From JAAYSA01 sp035367155 (GTDB lineage Bacteria; Bacillota_I; Bacilli_A; RFN20; CAG-826), in contig DAOSJI010000006.1 of the NCBI GenBank assembly GCA_035367155.1, positions 1-56,220 on the forward strand: a stretch of DNA of 56,220 bases. The letters are read 5' to 3'. This document shows positions 43,575-52,852 of the stretch, one piece after another. Below the pieces are notes generated by a model that saw only the letters and a list, made by a program, of their open reading frames with translations, was not told where the DNA came from and searched no databases. Every line of letters starts with the position of its first letter. The first letter of the stretch is position 1. The position numbers and the translations under genes were made by a program.

Positions 43575-45770
43575 TTACTCCTTCCAATGTACTTCAAGTA
43601 GGCCTTCCCACTCTTCAAATTTATAAGTTTTTCCATTAACGGTGATTTGTTGATTAATATCCACTGCGTTTTCAACTAATAAATCATATCGATTTGCTGC
43701 TGTTTTATATTCTAGTAAGATATCGTACCAAATACCTTTTCTACCTAATTCTCGTAAGTCAAAATAGAATGTTCCTTCGACAAGTGCTCCCGCATCATAT
43801 TCAATAAAGTGAATTTCATCCATATTATCCTTAACAATTAATCTAAACATTTCATATGTGAGAGGACTATTTAGTGTTGGTTTTACAGCTAATTTAGGAA
43901 TGTTATCTTGAATAACAAGTGGAAGGGAAACAATAACTGAACCCGCAAGCATTATTGGATAAAATGAGGGATTCGAGTTCCCTGCACTAACTAAATCACC
44001 AAGTGAACGTGCTAGTGTGAAGTTTTCAGGTGATTGAAGCGAGACTAATGTCCAAAGGAAGTTATTATAATTCCGCATAAATGTAGTTATTCCTAAAACA
44101 ACTAGCATTGGTGTTACAAGTGGTAAACTAACTTGAAAGAATATTCTAAAAGGACCTGCTCCATCTAAAATAGCAGCTTCTTCTAATTCTTTCGGTAAGT
44201 TGTAAAATTGTTGTCTCATCAAAAAGACATTATAAACACTCATTGTAAAAGGCAGTATTAAAACAAGAAGCGTATCATCAATACCTAAAAGACGACAAAT
44301 AATTAGATTAGGAATCGTCATTACCGTACCAGGAATCATTATTGAAAGAATAATAAATTTAAATGTTAATTCTCTTCCTTTAAACTTAAGTCTTGCAAAC
44401 GCATAACCTGATAAAGCATTAAGGAATAGATTTAAAAATGTATTAACTAAACATACTATCATTGTATTAAAGAAAACTCGCTTTAAATCAAGGTACTCAA
44501 AAGCTTCTTTATAATTATCGATAACAAAACGGACTTTTCCGCTCATATCACGAGGCAAAATTGAAAATTGGCCTGAATTAAAAATCGCTTCAGGTGTTCT
44601 AAATGAGTTAGTTACTAACCAGACATATGGGAAAATAAACCCAATCGCCAATAGAGTCAAAATCGCATATTGTACCACTCTACTTAGTTTTGTAAGTCTA
44701 ATTTTACGCCGGTTATCTTTTTGTCTTTTAAGTGTAAGAGCATTAATCTCTTCCGGGCTCATTTCGTGAATTTCAGGCTTAATTTGAACTGTTTGTGTCG
44801 TAGTTTTAATATCACCTTTATAAATAACTGGGTGTTTTTTTCTAAAGATGCTTCTTTTGCTTGTTTCCGTTTCAGTTTGATGACCTTGCGGTAAAAGTCT
44901 AAATTGAAGAAAGGTAATAACAATGATTATAAAGAAAAGAAAATAACTCATTGCAGAAGCAACGCCAGCTTCTTCGTATGTAAACATTGTTTTATAAACT
45001 GTTAACATAAATGTTCTTGTTGAGCCTTCCGGTCCACCACCAGTCATTAAATACATTTGATCAAATGCTTGAAGTGAGCCTATGACACTAGTAATGATAA
45101 TAAAGTAGAGTGTAGGCATAATCCCTGGGATTGTTACATGGAAAAACTTATGGAAAAATCCTCCTCCATCAACCTCACATGCTTCATAAAGTTGAGGATT
45201 AATATTTTTCATTGCACTTAAAATAATTAAAACATTATAACCAAGACCTCCCCATACTGACATTAAAGCGAGAGTAGGCAAGGCTCTTTTGGTTGTCCCT
45301 AATAAATTTAATCTAGTTCCAAATGTTTGATTAATCCAACCAACTACTCCATAGGCAGGATCTAACATAAATAACCAAATCGCCGAAACGGCGGCTCCTG
45401 CTGTTACAGCAGGAATATAAAAGGCCGTTTTAAAGAAACGTTCGCCTTTTATTTTGTTATTTAAAATCGCAGCAACAATGGTTGCTAAAATAACGGATAA
45501 AGGTACCGTTAGAAGCATATATTTAAAAGTCGTGCCTAGTGAGGTCCAAAATTCAGGATATAAGACACGATTTGTAAATATTGAGATATAGTTTTTAAAG
45601 CCGACTATATTAAATTTTGGCGAACGCCCATTCCAATCAGTAAATGAGATAAAAAACGATATTAAAATAGGCGCAAGTTGAAAAATTAGAAAATACACTA
45701 TAAGCGGAGTAATAAAGATTAATCCGACTTGACCTCTTCTTTTTTTAATCTGCTTTAGTGTAGCGGCCAT
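43575..45770 (-). CDS. Fused CUT1 sugar permeases (MalF-like plus MalG-like) with a foreign C-terminal tail
   Basis: 731 residues. Residues ~1-300 are a MalF/UgpA-type permease (six helices, EACEVDGGGFFHKFFHVTIP as ATPase-contact EAA loop). A ~55-residue linker leads to a MalG/UgpE-type permease (~355-625, EEAAILDGAGPFRIFFQVSL). These are normally separate genes. The second permease ends inside its last helix (MLAGSVIVSLPLV), and a ~105-residue soluble tail of unknown origin follows (DNIPKLAVKPTLNSPLTYEM ... YKFEEWEGLLEVHWKE). A deletion probably joined malG to the end of another gene, so transport is doubtful. Confidence 0.8.
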   Translation of the reverse strand: MAATLKQIKKRRGQVGLIFITPLIVYFLIFQLAPILISFFISFTDWNGRSPKFNIVGFKNYISIFTNRVLYPEFWTSLGTTFKYMLLTVPLSVILATIVAAILNNKIKGERFFKTAFYIPAVTAGAAVSAIWLFMLDPAYGVVGWINQTFGTRLNLLGTTKRALPTLALMSVWGGLGYNVLIILSAMKNINPQLYEACEVDGGGFFHKFFHVTIPGIMPTLYFIIITSVIGSLQAFDQMYLMTGGGPEGSTRTFMLTVYKTMFTYEEAGVASAMSYFLFFIIIVITFLQFRLLPQGHQTETETSKRSIFRKKHPVIYKGDIKTTTQTVQIKPEIHEMSPEEINALTLKRQKDNRRKIRLTKLSRVVQYAILTLLAIGFIFPYVWLVTNSFRTPEAIFNSGQFSILPRDMSGKVRFVIDNYKEAFEYLDLKRVFFNTMIVCLVNTFLNLFLNALSGYAFARLKFKGRELTFKFIILSIMIPGTVMTIPNLIICRLLGIDDTLLVLILPFTMSVYNVFLMRQQFYNLPKELEEAAILDGAGPFRIFFQVSLPLVTPMLVVLGITTFMRNYNNFLWTLVSLQSPENFTLARSLGDLVSAGNSNPSFYPIMLAGSVIVSLPLVIQDNIPKLAVKPTLNSPLTYEMFRLIVKDNMDEIHFIEYDAGALVEGTFYFDLRELGRKGIWYDILLEYKTAANRYDLLVENAVDINQQITVNGKTYKFEEWEGLLEVHWKE

Positions 45771-45772
45771 AA

Positions 45773-47050
45773 TTAATTTCCAAATAATCTTTGATTTGCA
45801 GCAGTAGCAGCATCATCAAGAGCACCTTGAATATTAGCGCGTTTAGTTGCGTCTTCACTTAATACTTTATCGCTAATTGCTACTCCTAATTAAGAGTCAT
45901 TAACTTCAAGCTATTTTGGTATGACTGGACGAGGTACGCTCGTGCTAAGTTGATCAAGAATTACGGCTTTTCGTGCACGTGATTCTTCTCTTACTACTGA
46001 AATTGAATCAACACTAGCATATTCTTCAATCGCAGGGAAGTTACCAGTAAAACTAGCAATTCGATTGATGTTTTCTTTTCTTAACAAGAATTCAATTAGT
46101 TTAATACAGTTTTTCTTGTTTGGACTATGATCAAAAACAACTAAATTTTCGCCACCCATATTTGAATAGGATGTTTGGCCTGCTACACTAGGGGGAATTT
46201 TAGCGATTCCATAATTTAATGTAGGAAAGTTAGTATCTAGAGCATCAATATCATTTGATGATTCTAATTTATATGCAATTTGTCCACGGCCAAAAGCATT
46301 GTTTGAACTGCGGTTTTGTGATGCTTGTCGTTTATCAAAAGTATATAAATCTTGAATCATCTTAGCGGCTGCAACACCTTTTGCATCGTTAAATGCAACT
46401 GCAGTACCGGCATCGTTTAAAAGTTTTCCGCCATTATTAGCAAGAAAATCTTGATAATACCAACCAGCATAACCACCTGTTCCTATTCCATCAAAAAGTG
46501 AGTGCTGACTATTTTCAATTGGTGTATTAAGCCATTCATCCCAACTTTTTGGTGCTTCTTCTCCAACTATATTTTTATTATAGAAAAGAACTGATGTCGT
46601 CATATTTAGCGACACACCGTATTGTTTTCCTTTATAAATATTGGTTGCAAGACCAGATTGGAAGAATTTAGAATTATCAATAACTTCGCTTTCTGCAATA
46701 TAGTCATCAAGACAAGCAAGAGTACCATCATCAGCAAAGTCGCTAATTTTAGGTTGATCTAGATAGGCCATGTCTGGTTTACTGCGACTTGAAAGAGCAC
46801 TATTAATTGCTTAGTTGTAACTGTCTTTTACAATCATCAAAAGTTGAACACTAATACCCGTTTCTTCTTTAAACTCAGTCATTAGGTTTTTATAGGCTGT
46901 TTGGTCCTCTGGTTTTGATGGCTGATAGACCCAAAATCTAATAGTCCCGTCTCCTCCACCATCACCGTTTTTGCTACAACCGGTTGTAAGAGTAAATGTT
47001 AAAGCTAAAAAAGCTCCAAATGCTAAATACTTAAAATGATTTCTTTTCAT
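45773..47050 (-). pseudogene. CUT1 extracellular sugar-binding lipoprotein with three in-frame stops
   Basis: One uninterrupted frame of 425 sense-or-stop codons, normal for an SBP_bac_1 protein. It has a lipoprotein signal (LALTFTLTTGCSKNG), then FWVYQPSKPEDQTAYKNLM and a full two-lobe body to QRLFGN. It is broken by TAA 46811-46813 (after KDSYN, before AINSALSSRSKPD), TAG 45911-45913 (PK-stop-LEVND, a position usually aromatic) and TAA 45890-45892 (NDS-stop-LGVAIS). There is no frameshift or deletion. A strong AGGGGGA site and LacI operator remain. The frame from ATG 46771 would be cytoplasmic and useless for uptake. Confidence 0.88.
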
Positions 47051-47071
47051 GGTTATCCCCCTGCGTCTTAA

Positions 47072-47087
47072 ATGTTATCGTTATCAT
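47072..47087 (-). promoter_or_regulatory. LacI-family operator upstream of the binding-protein gene
   Basis: ATGTTATCGTTATCAT, a near-palindrome centred on CG, lies 22 bases before the ATG. A TAAAAT -10-like box overlaps its upstream edge, so repressor binding would block initiation. Confidence 0.65.
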
Positions 47088-47131
47088 TTTAAAATATATT
47101 ACTTAAAACTTTTAGTAATATAGTAAAAAAT

Positions 47132-48085
47132 CTAGAAAGTATCCCGAACGACTAATCTAGGTTGAATAAGAATATATTCGTATGGTCCTTCGTTTTTTCT
47201 TTTAATTAATTCGATAATATGAGAAGCAAGCTCACGACCTGCTTCATAAAGTGGCTGACGAACAGTAGTCAAGTGTGGATAAGCCACCTCATCGGTTCCA
47301 AGTCCATCAAAACCAGTAACAACAACATCTTTTGGAACTTTTAGACCATGATGTTTTAATGCTCTCATAACACCAATTGCTATATCATCACTAGCACAGA
47401 TAAATGCTTGCGGTTCTCTTGTTTCAATTAAAAGTTCATTTGTTATATGGTATGCATCATCATCATTATTAGCAACTTTTAAATTTTTAGCTTTAGCATC
47501 GGGTCTAAACTCTTTTACAGCGTCTATAAACCCTTTCTCGCGATCATATACAAAGCGTTGGTCTTGATTGATACCAACGTAAACAATATTAGAAAAACCC
47601 CTTTCTAAAACGCGGCGTGTAATTTTATAAAGACCCGCATAGTTATCAATGTCTATAGACATTACATCTTTTGCATAGCCGAAAACACAAACAGGCTTGT
47701 TTTTAGCTAATTTAGCAACTTCAATTTCTTGCTCTGGCGATAATCCCATGAAAATACACCCATCGCAATCCTCATTGTTATACCAAGTTCTTTTAATTAG
47801 TAAAGAATATCCTTGTTCACCAAGATATTCAGCAATTCCAGAAACAACATTCATAAAAAAGAGGTCATTTGGTTTTAGACCACTTGGTATATATACAAAA
47901 ATAATATTTGTTCTTCTTTGAACTAATGCTCGTGCTAGAACATTAGGTCTAAAATTAACGCGTTCAATTTCAGCTTGGATGATTTCACGCGTTTCTGGTC
48001 TTACTTTTTCAGGATCATTGATGACGCGAGAAACAGTAATTGTAGAAAATCCCGTAGCACGGGCAATATCTTTTAGTGTTGCCAT
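47132..48085 (-). CDS. LacI-family transcriptional regulator (MalR/CcpA type)
   Basis: 317 residues. The N-terminal HTH ATLKDIARATGFSTITVSRV and hinge helix (RPNVLARAL) are intact. The rest is a periplasmic-binding-like effector domain (ICASDDIAIGVMRALKHHGL, VTGFDGLGTDEVAYPHLTTV). It lies directly upstream of the binding protein and permeases and probably represses them through the two 16-bp operators. The gene looks intact although its targets are decaying. It has no ribosome site and appears leaderless. Confidence 0.88.
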   Translation of the reverse strand: MATLKDIARATGFSTITVSRVINDPEKVRPETREIIQAEIERVNFRPNVLARALVQRRTNIIFVYIPSGLKPNDLFFMNVVSGIAEYLGEQGYSLLIKRTWYNNEDCDGCIFMGLSPEQEIEVAKLAKNKPVCVFGYAKDVMSIDIDNYAGLYKITRRVLERGFSNIVYVGINQDQRFVYDREKGFIDAVKEFRPDAKAKNLKVANNDDDAYHITNELLIETREPQAFICASDDIAIGVMRALKHHGLKVPKDVVVTGFDGLGTDEVAYPHLTTVRQPLYEAGRELASHIIELIKRKNEGPYEYILIQPRLVVRDTF

Positions 48086-48091
48086 GATTAA

Positions 48092-48120
48092 ATGTTAGCA
48101 TCTTTATATTTTACTGTCAA
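48092..48120 (-). promoter_or_regulatory. Consensus promoter of the LacI gene giving a leaderless mRNA
   Basis: TTGACA (48120-48115), a 17-base spacer and TAACAT (48097-48092), then only 6 bases to the ATG at 48085. The -10 box reads ATGTTAGC on the plus strand, matching the left half of the LacI operators, so weak autoregulation is possible. Confidence 0.65.
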
Positions 48121-48227
48121 AACAGTAAATATATCGCAGATATTTAGTTTTGCCTCATATAGAAAGACTCTTTTTACTTCGTTATTGTGTTTTTTTAGTA
48201 TAATAGAAACGAAAAGGAACTGAATGA

Positions 48228-48893
48228 ATGAAAAAGAATGCAAAAACAATATCTCGAAACATGCTTCATCGTCTCCCACTTTATTTAAGTGTTGCAAGAC
48301 AACTGCTCAGCGAAGGTGAAGATTATGTTAATGCACCGCAAATTGCAGAAATTATTAACATCAATCCAGAAACCGTCAAAAAAGATCTCTCCTTAATTTG
48401 TAAAACGCCTGGTAATCCTCGTTTAGGTCGTAAAGCAGAAACTTTAATCCAAGAAATTATTGATTTTGGTGTTTATACACAAACAAGTAATGCTGTCATT
48501 ATTGGAACCGGAAAATTGGGTCTTGCCCTATTTTCTTATACTGGCTTTAAAGAATGGGGGCTCAATTTTGTAGCAGGTTTTGATGTTAACCCAAATATTA
48601 TTGGCAAAGAAGTTAATGGCAGTTATATTTACGACATTAAAATGCTTAAAAGTGTTATCGAAATCACTGATGCTGAACTTGCAGTTATAACGGTTCCATC
48701 TGAGGCTGCTCAAGAAGTCGTTAATCTAGCAATTGATGCAGGTATTAGAGCAATTTGAAACTTTGCGAGTACACATGTTCAAGTTCCTTCTAATATTATT
48801 TTACATAATGAAAATATGGCAAGTTCACTTGCTCTTCTTAATTACAATTTAAGACTAAAATATAAAAAAGGTACTTCAAAAAAATCAGGCTAA
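48228..48893 (+). CDS. rex: Redox-sensing repressor Rex, with in-frame TGA at a Trp position
   Basis: Rex senses NADH/NAD and represses fermentation genes. A winged-helix domain (RLPLYLSVARQLLSEGEDYV, NINPETVKKDLSLI, GNPRLGRK) is followed by a Rossmann NAD-binding domain (VIIGTGKLGLALFSY, GFDVNP). TGA 48756-48758 (codon 177) interrupts it after GIRAI. The same frame continues NFASTHVQVPSN ... NENMASSLALLNYNL to TAA 48891-48893. Many Rex proteins read AIWNFAP here, so TGA stands where Trp is expected, and the total of 221 matches family length. The lost part forms the C-terminal dimerisation/domain-swap helix. AAAAGGA ribosome site; TATAAT at ~48199-48204. Confidence 0.85.
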
Positions 48894-48907
48894 ATAGCCT
48901 GATTTTT
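48880..48907. terminator. Bidirectional terminator after rex
   Basis: Perfect 12-base stem, AAAAATCAGGCT-AAAT-AGCCTGATTTTT. The distal TAA of rex (48891-48893) lies at the top of the stem, so the transcription unit ends with the full-length reading, not with the TGA. Confidence 0.9.
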
Positions 48908-48915
48908 ATTTTAAT

Positions 48916-50598
48916 TTATTGATTCAATTCTTTAAGTTTTCTTTTAAGTGGATTAATAACTTTTTTAATTGTTCCTTCTTTAAAAGGATTATACAATTTA
49001 GCTTTCTTTAATAATTCAACATATGGATATTTGCCGCCTAATTTGCAAAGTTTAACATATTTTTGCCAGGCTTTTTCTCTATTCTTCCACATTTCATTTG
49101 CAAACTGAAAAGCGGAAATTTGTGCAAGAGTATAATCAATGTAGTAGAAAGCATTAGAGAATATATGACCTTGTCTTGTCCAAAAGCCACCTTCATCTAA
49201 AAAAGGAAACCCTTCATAGTTTCTAAACGGCAAATACTTTTTCTCAATTTCTCTCCAAAGAGCTTTTCTTTCTTTATGAGTTAATTCTGGGTTTAAATAA
49301 ACCCCTTCTTGAAATTCGTCAACACTCACTCCATAAGGTAAAAATTTAATTGCCCCTTCTAAGTGTGAAAGACGATATTTGTCTGCTTCTTCAAAAAAGA
49401 GTTCCATCCATGGCCAAGCGAAAAATTCCATTGACATTGAATGTATTTCACAGGCTTCAAGTGTAGGTTGACGATAGGCGGAAACCTTCATGTTTCGACT
49501 CATATAACCTTGGAATGCATGACCAACTTCATGAGTTAATACGTCTACGTCGCCTTGTGTACCATTAAAGTTTGCAAAAATAAATGGGGCTTTATAACGT
49601 GGGAAATATGTCATATATCCACCTGAACGTTTACCTGGCCTTGCAGTTAAATCAAGCAGTTCGTTTTCAACCATAAAACGGAAAAATTCACCAGTTTCTT
49701 TACTCATTTCATCATACATTTTAGTAGCGTTTTTCACTAAAACAGGTTCATCACCTTTAGGAAGAGGATTACCGTCCTTAAATGATTGATTTAAATCGTA
49801 AATGTATGGTTTTCTAATTCCAATTCGCTTACTTATCTGTTTAACAATCTTATTAACTAAAGGCACAACATGCTCAAAAATTTGTACTCGATAGTTTCTT
49901 ACATCATCTGCATTATAATCAGTTCTTCCTAAGCGTAAGTAACCAAGTTCAATATAGTTTTTAAATCCGAGTTTAGTCGCCATTTCATGCCTAATTTTTA
50001 CTAAACCATCATAAATTTCGCCTAATTTTTCATCGTTTTCACTAAAGAAATTAGTTGTTGCAAGATATGCCTCTTTCCTCGTTTTTCGGTCTTGACTTTG
50101 GGTAAATTTACCCATTTGTGAAAGATTATAAATTTCGCCACGGAATGGGATCTTTGCACCTGCAATAACTTTGTTATACTCCATAACAAGCATTGCTTCT
50201 TTTTGTAATTCTGGAATTATTATAGGATTAAAACAACGCATTGATGTTTCAATCATTTTAAATAGAAATGACCCCCATTCTTTTTCAAGTGCTTCTCGAT
50301 GTGGACTACTAATCAACGCTTTTTGAAAATCATGATAAAAACCCTGTAGCAACGGCAAATCTTTATTTAATTGTTCACTAGCTTTTTCATATTTTTCATC
50401 ACGAGCATCAAGAGAATATCGAACTGAAATAATTGTAATGTCAGTCATCATATTTTCCATTAAACGATTCATTCTTTTGATTACTTTTGAAGCATCTTTA
50501 CTAGTTGGCGCATTTGCAAACTCTAGTGTGAGACTAGATATTTTTTTACCTAATTTTTCAACATTAGGCATTTTGAAAGGATATTCACTAAATTTCAT
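48916..50598 (-). CDS. M3-family oligoendopeptidase (PepF-like)
   Basis: 560 residues. A zinc metallopeptidase for short peptides in the cytoplasm. The HExxH motif is HEVGHAFQ (~355), with the third ligand Glu in LEACEIHSMSMEFF. The helical N-terminal half is typical of M3B. AAGGAG start; it overlaps the gpmI 3' end by 11 bases and shares the rex terminator downstream. Full length. Confidence 0.9.
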   Translation of the reverse strand: MKFSEYPFKMPNVEKLGKKISSLTLEFANAPTSKDASKVIKRMNRLMENMMTDITIISVRYSLDARDEKYEKASEQLNKDLPLLQGFYHDFQKALISSPHREALEKEWGSFLFKMIETSMRCFNPIIIPELQKEAMLVMEYNKVIAGAKIPFRGEIYNLSQMGKFTQSQDRKTRKEAYLATTNFFSENDEKLGEIYDGLVKIRHEMATKLGFKNYIELGYLRLGRTDYNADDVRNYRVQIFEHVVPLVNKIVKQISKRIGIRKPYIYDLNQSFKDGNPLPKGDEPVLVKNATKMYDEMSKETGEFFRFMVENELLDLTARPGKRSGGYMTYFPRYKAPFIFANFNGTQGDVDVLTHEVGHAFQGYMSRNMKVSAYRQPTLEACEIHSMSMEFFAWPWMELFFEEADKYRLSHLEGAIKFLPYGVSVDEFQEGVYLNPELTHKERKALWREIEKKYLPFRNYEGFPFLDEGGFWTRQGHIFSNAFYYIDYTLAQISAFQFANEMWKNREKAWQKYVKLCKLGGKYPYVELLKKAKLYNPFKEGTIKKVINPLKRKLKELNQ

Positions 50599-52204
50599 TT
50601 TTATACTCCTTAATTATTAGACTTTCTTCTTCCATTTCAATTGGTTTTTTATCTCCTAACATTTCAATAATTGTTGGAGCAATATTACTTAATTTGCCAC
50701 CTTCTTTTAATTTAATGTTCGGATTATTAATACTAAAGGGAACTAAATTAGTTGTATGGGCTGTAAAAGGATTCCCTTTTTCATCAAGTAATTGTTCAGC
50801 ATTACCATGATCCGCAGTAATAATTAATGTTGCGTTATTTTCATTAACCCATTTAACAATCTTTCCTACCGACTCATCAACATTTTCAACTGCTTTTACG
50901 ACTGCATCAAAAATAGCGGTATGACCAACCATATCACAATTAGCATAGTTTAAAATCACAACATCTAAATCTTTTTTGTTTAATTCATTTAATAAAGCTT
51001 CAGTAACTTTTGGCGCACTCATAGAAGGTAATAAATCATATGTAGCAACTTTAGGTGAATCAATTAAAACGCGACGACAATTTTTAAGAACGGGTTTTTC
51101 AACTCCATCATAATTAATAGTTCCATCAAAAAAGAATGTAACATGTGCATATTTTTCTGTTTCTGCAATTCTTAATTGACGATAATTGTTATCTGCTAGC
51201 CATTCACCCAAGGTATTCGTAAGTTTTGGTAAAGCCATTGCAATTTCACCTTTGACTGAATCGGCATATTTCATTGTACAAACCAAGAAAATATTCTTTA
51301 ATACTGGGTTTGGAACATATGGTTTGTACAAATATTGTCCGTCTTTTTTTGGTGGATTTTGATAAAAATATGGATTTGTTAAAATCGTAGAAATTTGAAT
51401 TGCACGATCTGGTCTAAAATTCATAAAAATAACAGCATCATTATCACCGATTGATCCATCAACAAGTGCATTATAACTTGGAGTTACGAATTCATCAGAT
51501 GGATCCATTCCTTTTTTAGGTAGTTCGCTATATTCTTTTTTAAAATATTCTTTATAATCTGTAAACGATGGCCCTTTACGATTAACCATCATTTGATAAG
51601 CTACATCAACACGGTCAAGATTCTTATCGCGATCCATTACATAATAGCGACCGCCGATTGATGCAAGTTTGCCAAATTGTAATTTGTCCATTTCGTCAAG
51701 TATTTCTTTTATATAATCAGGTCCTTTTTGCGGATCAACATCGCGTCCATCCATAAACGCATGAAAATATGCAGTTTCTAACCCAAAATCTTTGGCCATT
51801 TTCAAAATCGCCTTAATGTGATTCAAATGACTATGAACACCACCATCACTTGTTAAGCCAAAAATATGTAGTTTAGAATTATGATATTTTGCCCATTTCA
51901 TAGCTTTTAAATAGCTCTCATTTTTAAAGAAAGTACCTGTTTTAATTGCATTATTAATGTAAGTAAGTGATTGATAAACAACGCGACCTGCACCAATGTT
52001 CATATGACCCACTTCTGAGTTACCCATTTGACCAACTGGAAGACCGACTGCTTCTCCAGAAGCATCGATTAAAACAGTTGGATTATTATTAAAAAAGGCC
52101 GTTAAATTAGGCGTTTTAGCGTGGGCGATTGCATTGCCTTTTTTTTCTTTTCGATAGCCGAAGCCATCCATAATACATAGAATAATCGGTTTAGGATATT
52201 TCAT
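50588..52204 (-). CDS. gpmI: 2,3-bisphosphoglycerate-independent phosphoglycerate mutase
   Basis: 538 residues, slightly longer than the usual ~510. It interconverts 3- and 2-phosphoglycerate using two manganese ions. The phospho-Ser motif MGNSEVGHMNIGAGR (~62-76), HAFMDGRDVDP, NFRPDRAIQ and ITADHGNAEQ are intact. A promoter and inverted repeat precede it. It is cotranscribed with the pepF-like gene. Confidence 0.94.
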   Translation of the reverse strand: MKYPKPIILCIMDGFGYRKEKKGNAIAHAKTPNLTAFFNNNPTVLIDASGEAVGLPVGQMGNSEVGHMNIGAGRVVYQSLTYINNAIKTGTFFKNESYLKAMKWAKYHNSKLHIFGLTSDGGVHSHLNHIKAILKMAKDFGLETAYFHAFMDGRDVDPQKGPDYIKEILDEMDKLQFGKLASIGGRYYVMDRDKNLDRVDVAYQMMVNRKGPSFTDYKEYFKKEYSELPKKGMDPSDEFVTPSYNALVDGSIGDNDAVIFMNFRPDRAIQISTILTNPYFYQNPPKKDGQYLYKPYVPNPVLKNIFLVCTMKYADSVKGEIAMALPKLTNTLGEWLADNNYRQLRIAETEKYAHVTFFFDGTINYDGVEKPVLKNCRRVLIDSPKVATYDLLPSMSAPKVTEALLNELNKKDLDVVILNYANCDMVGHTAIFDAVVKAVENVDESVGKIVKWVNENNATLIITADHGNAEQLLDEKGNPFTAHTTNLVPFSINNPNIKLKEGGKLSNIAPTIIEMLGDKKPIEMEEESLIIKEYKNEI

Positions 52205-52227
52205 AATTTCGTCCTCTTTTCTAAAAC

Positions 52228-52267
52228 ATTATACTCGCTAGACAATCATATTTCAAAAAATATGATT
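52228..52267 (-). promoter_or_regulatory. gpmI promoter overlapped by a 24-bp inverted repeat
   Basis: On the minus strand: TTGAAA (52256-52251), a 17-base spacer, TATAAT (52233-52228). A perfect inverted repeat, AATCATATTT-CAAA-AAATATGATT (52244-52267), covers the -35. With no T tract after it, it looks like an operator rather than a terminator. Confidence 0.65.
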
Positions 52268-52273
52268 AATCTC

Positions 52274-52774
52274 TTAAATTTCTTCTTTTAGTTTGAAATT
52301 AAAGAGGGCGACAAAAAAAGCAAAAACAAGAGATTTGGCATTGTAGTTATAATTTTTAACTATTTTGTTATGAGCCATTACAATGCGACGGTAGTTATCA
52401 TCACTATCTTCAATTGCAGATAGTAAATCTTGAATATATTTTTTTGAATTATCATCTTTCAGAAGATCCGTTTTTTTTGAAATTTCATTAAATCCTTCAT
52501 TTAATTTTTCAATATAAAATTGACGGTTATCATTAATAATGTTTATTCGTTCATTTTCAAAGTCGAATTTACTAAAACTAACTGAAATTCCTTGTTCTTC
52601 TAAACGGTTTACTGCTAACCCAAGAGCTGTATTCTTATTAGCAATTAAAAGACGACTTGATTTTTTATGTTTGAGCATCTGTGCTTTATAAAATAACATT
52701 ACATAACTAAATATAAGTCCAATTAGTACATATATGGCGAAGAGAATAGTATATATTAATGTCCAATAATTCAT
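52274..52774 (-). CDS. Small membrane protein, possibly distantly LemA-like
   Basis: 166 residues. An N-terminal membrane helix (~7-30) leads to a mostly helical soluble part. The end, DDNYRRIVMAHNKIVKNYNY then AKSLVFAFFVALFNF, recalls the YNxxVxxYNxxI ... FGF ending of LemA proteins, but the overall match is weak. GAGG ribosome site. It stands upstream of gpmI on the same strand. Function unknown. Confidence 0.5.
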   Translation of the reverse strand: MNYWTLIYTILFAIYVLIGLIFSYVMLFYKAQMLKHKKSSRLLIANKNTALGLAVNRLEEQGISVSFSKFDFENERINIINDNRQFYIEKLNEGFNEISKKTDLLKDDNSKKYIQDLLSAIEDSDDNYRRIVMAHNKIVKNYNYNAKSLVFAFFVALFNFKLKEEI

Positions 52775-52852
52775 TAACCAAACCTCAACAAAGATATTAT
52801 AGCACGAACAAAAAAATCTTAGTCAAAAAAAACTATCAAATAATCGCTTATT

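Noticed and set aside
48088..48297. Minus-strand ORF between the LacI gene and rex
   Set aside because: It is antisense to the rex start and crosses two promoters; probably a chance frame.
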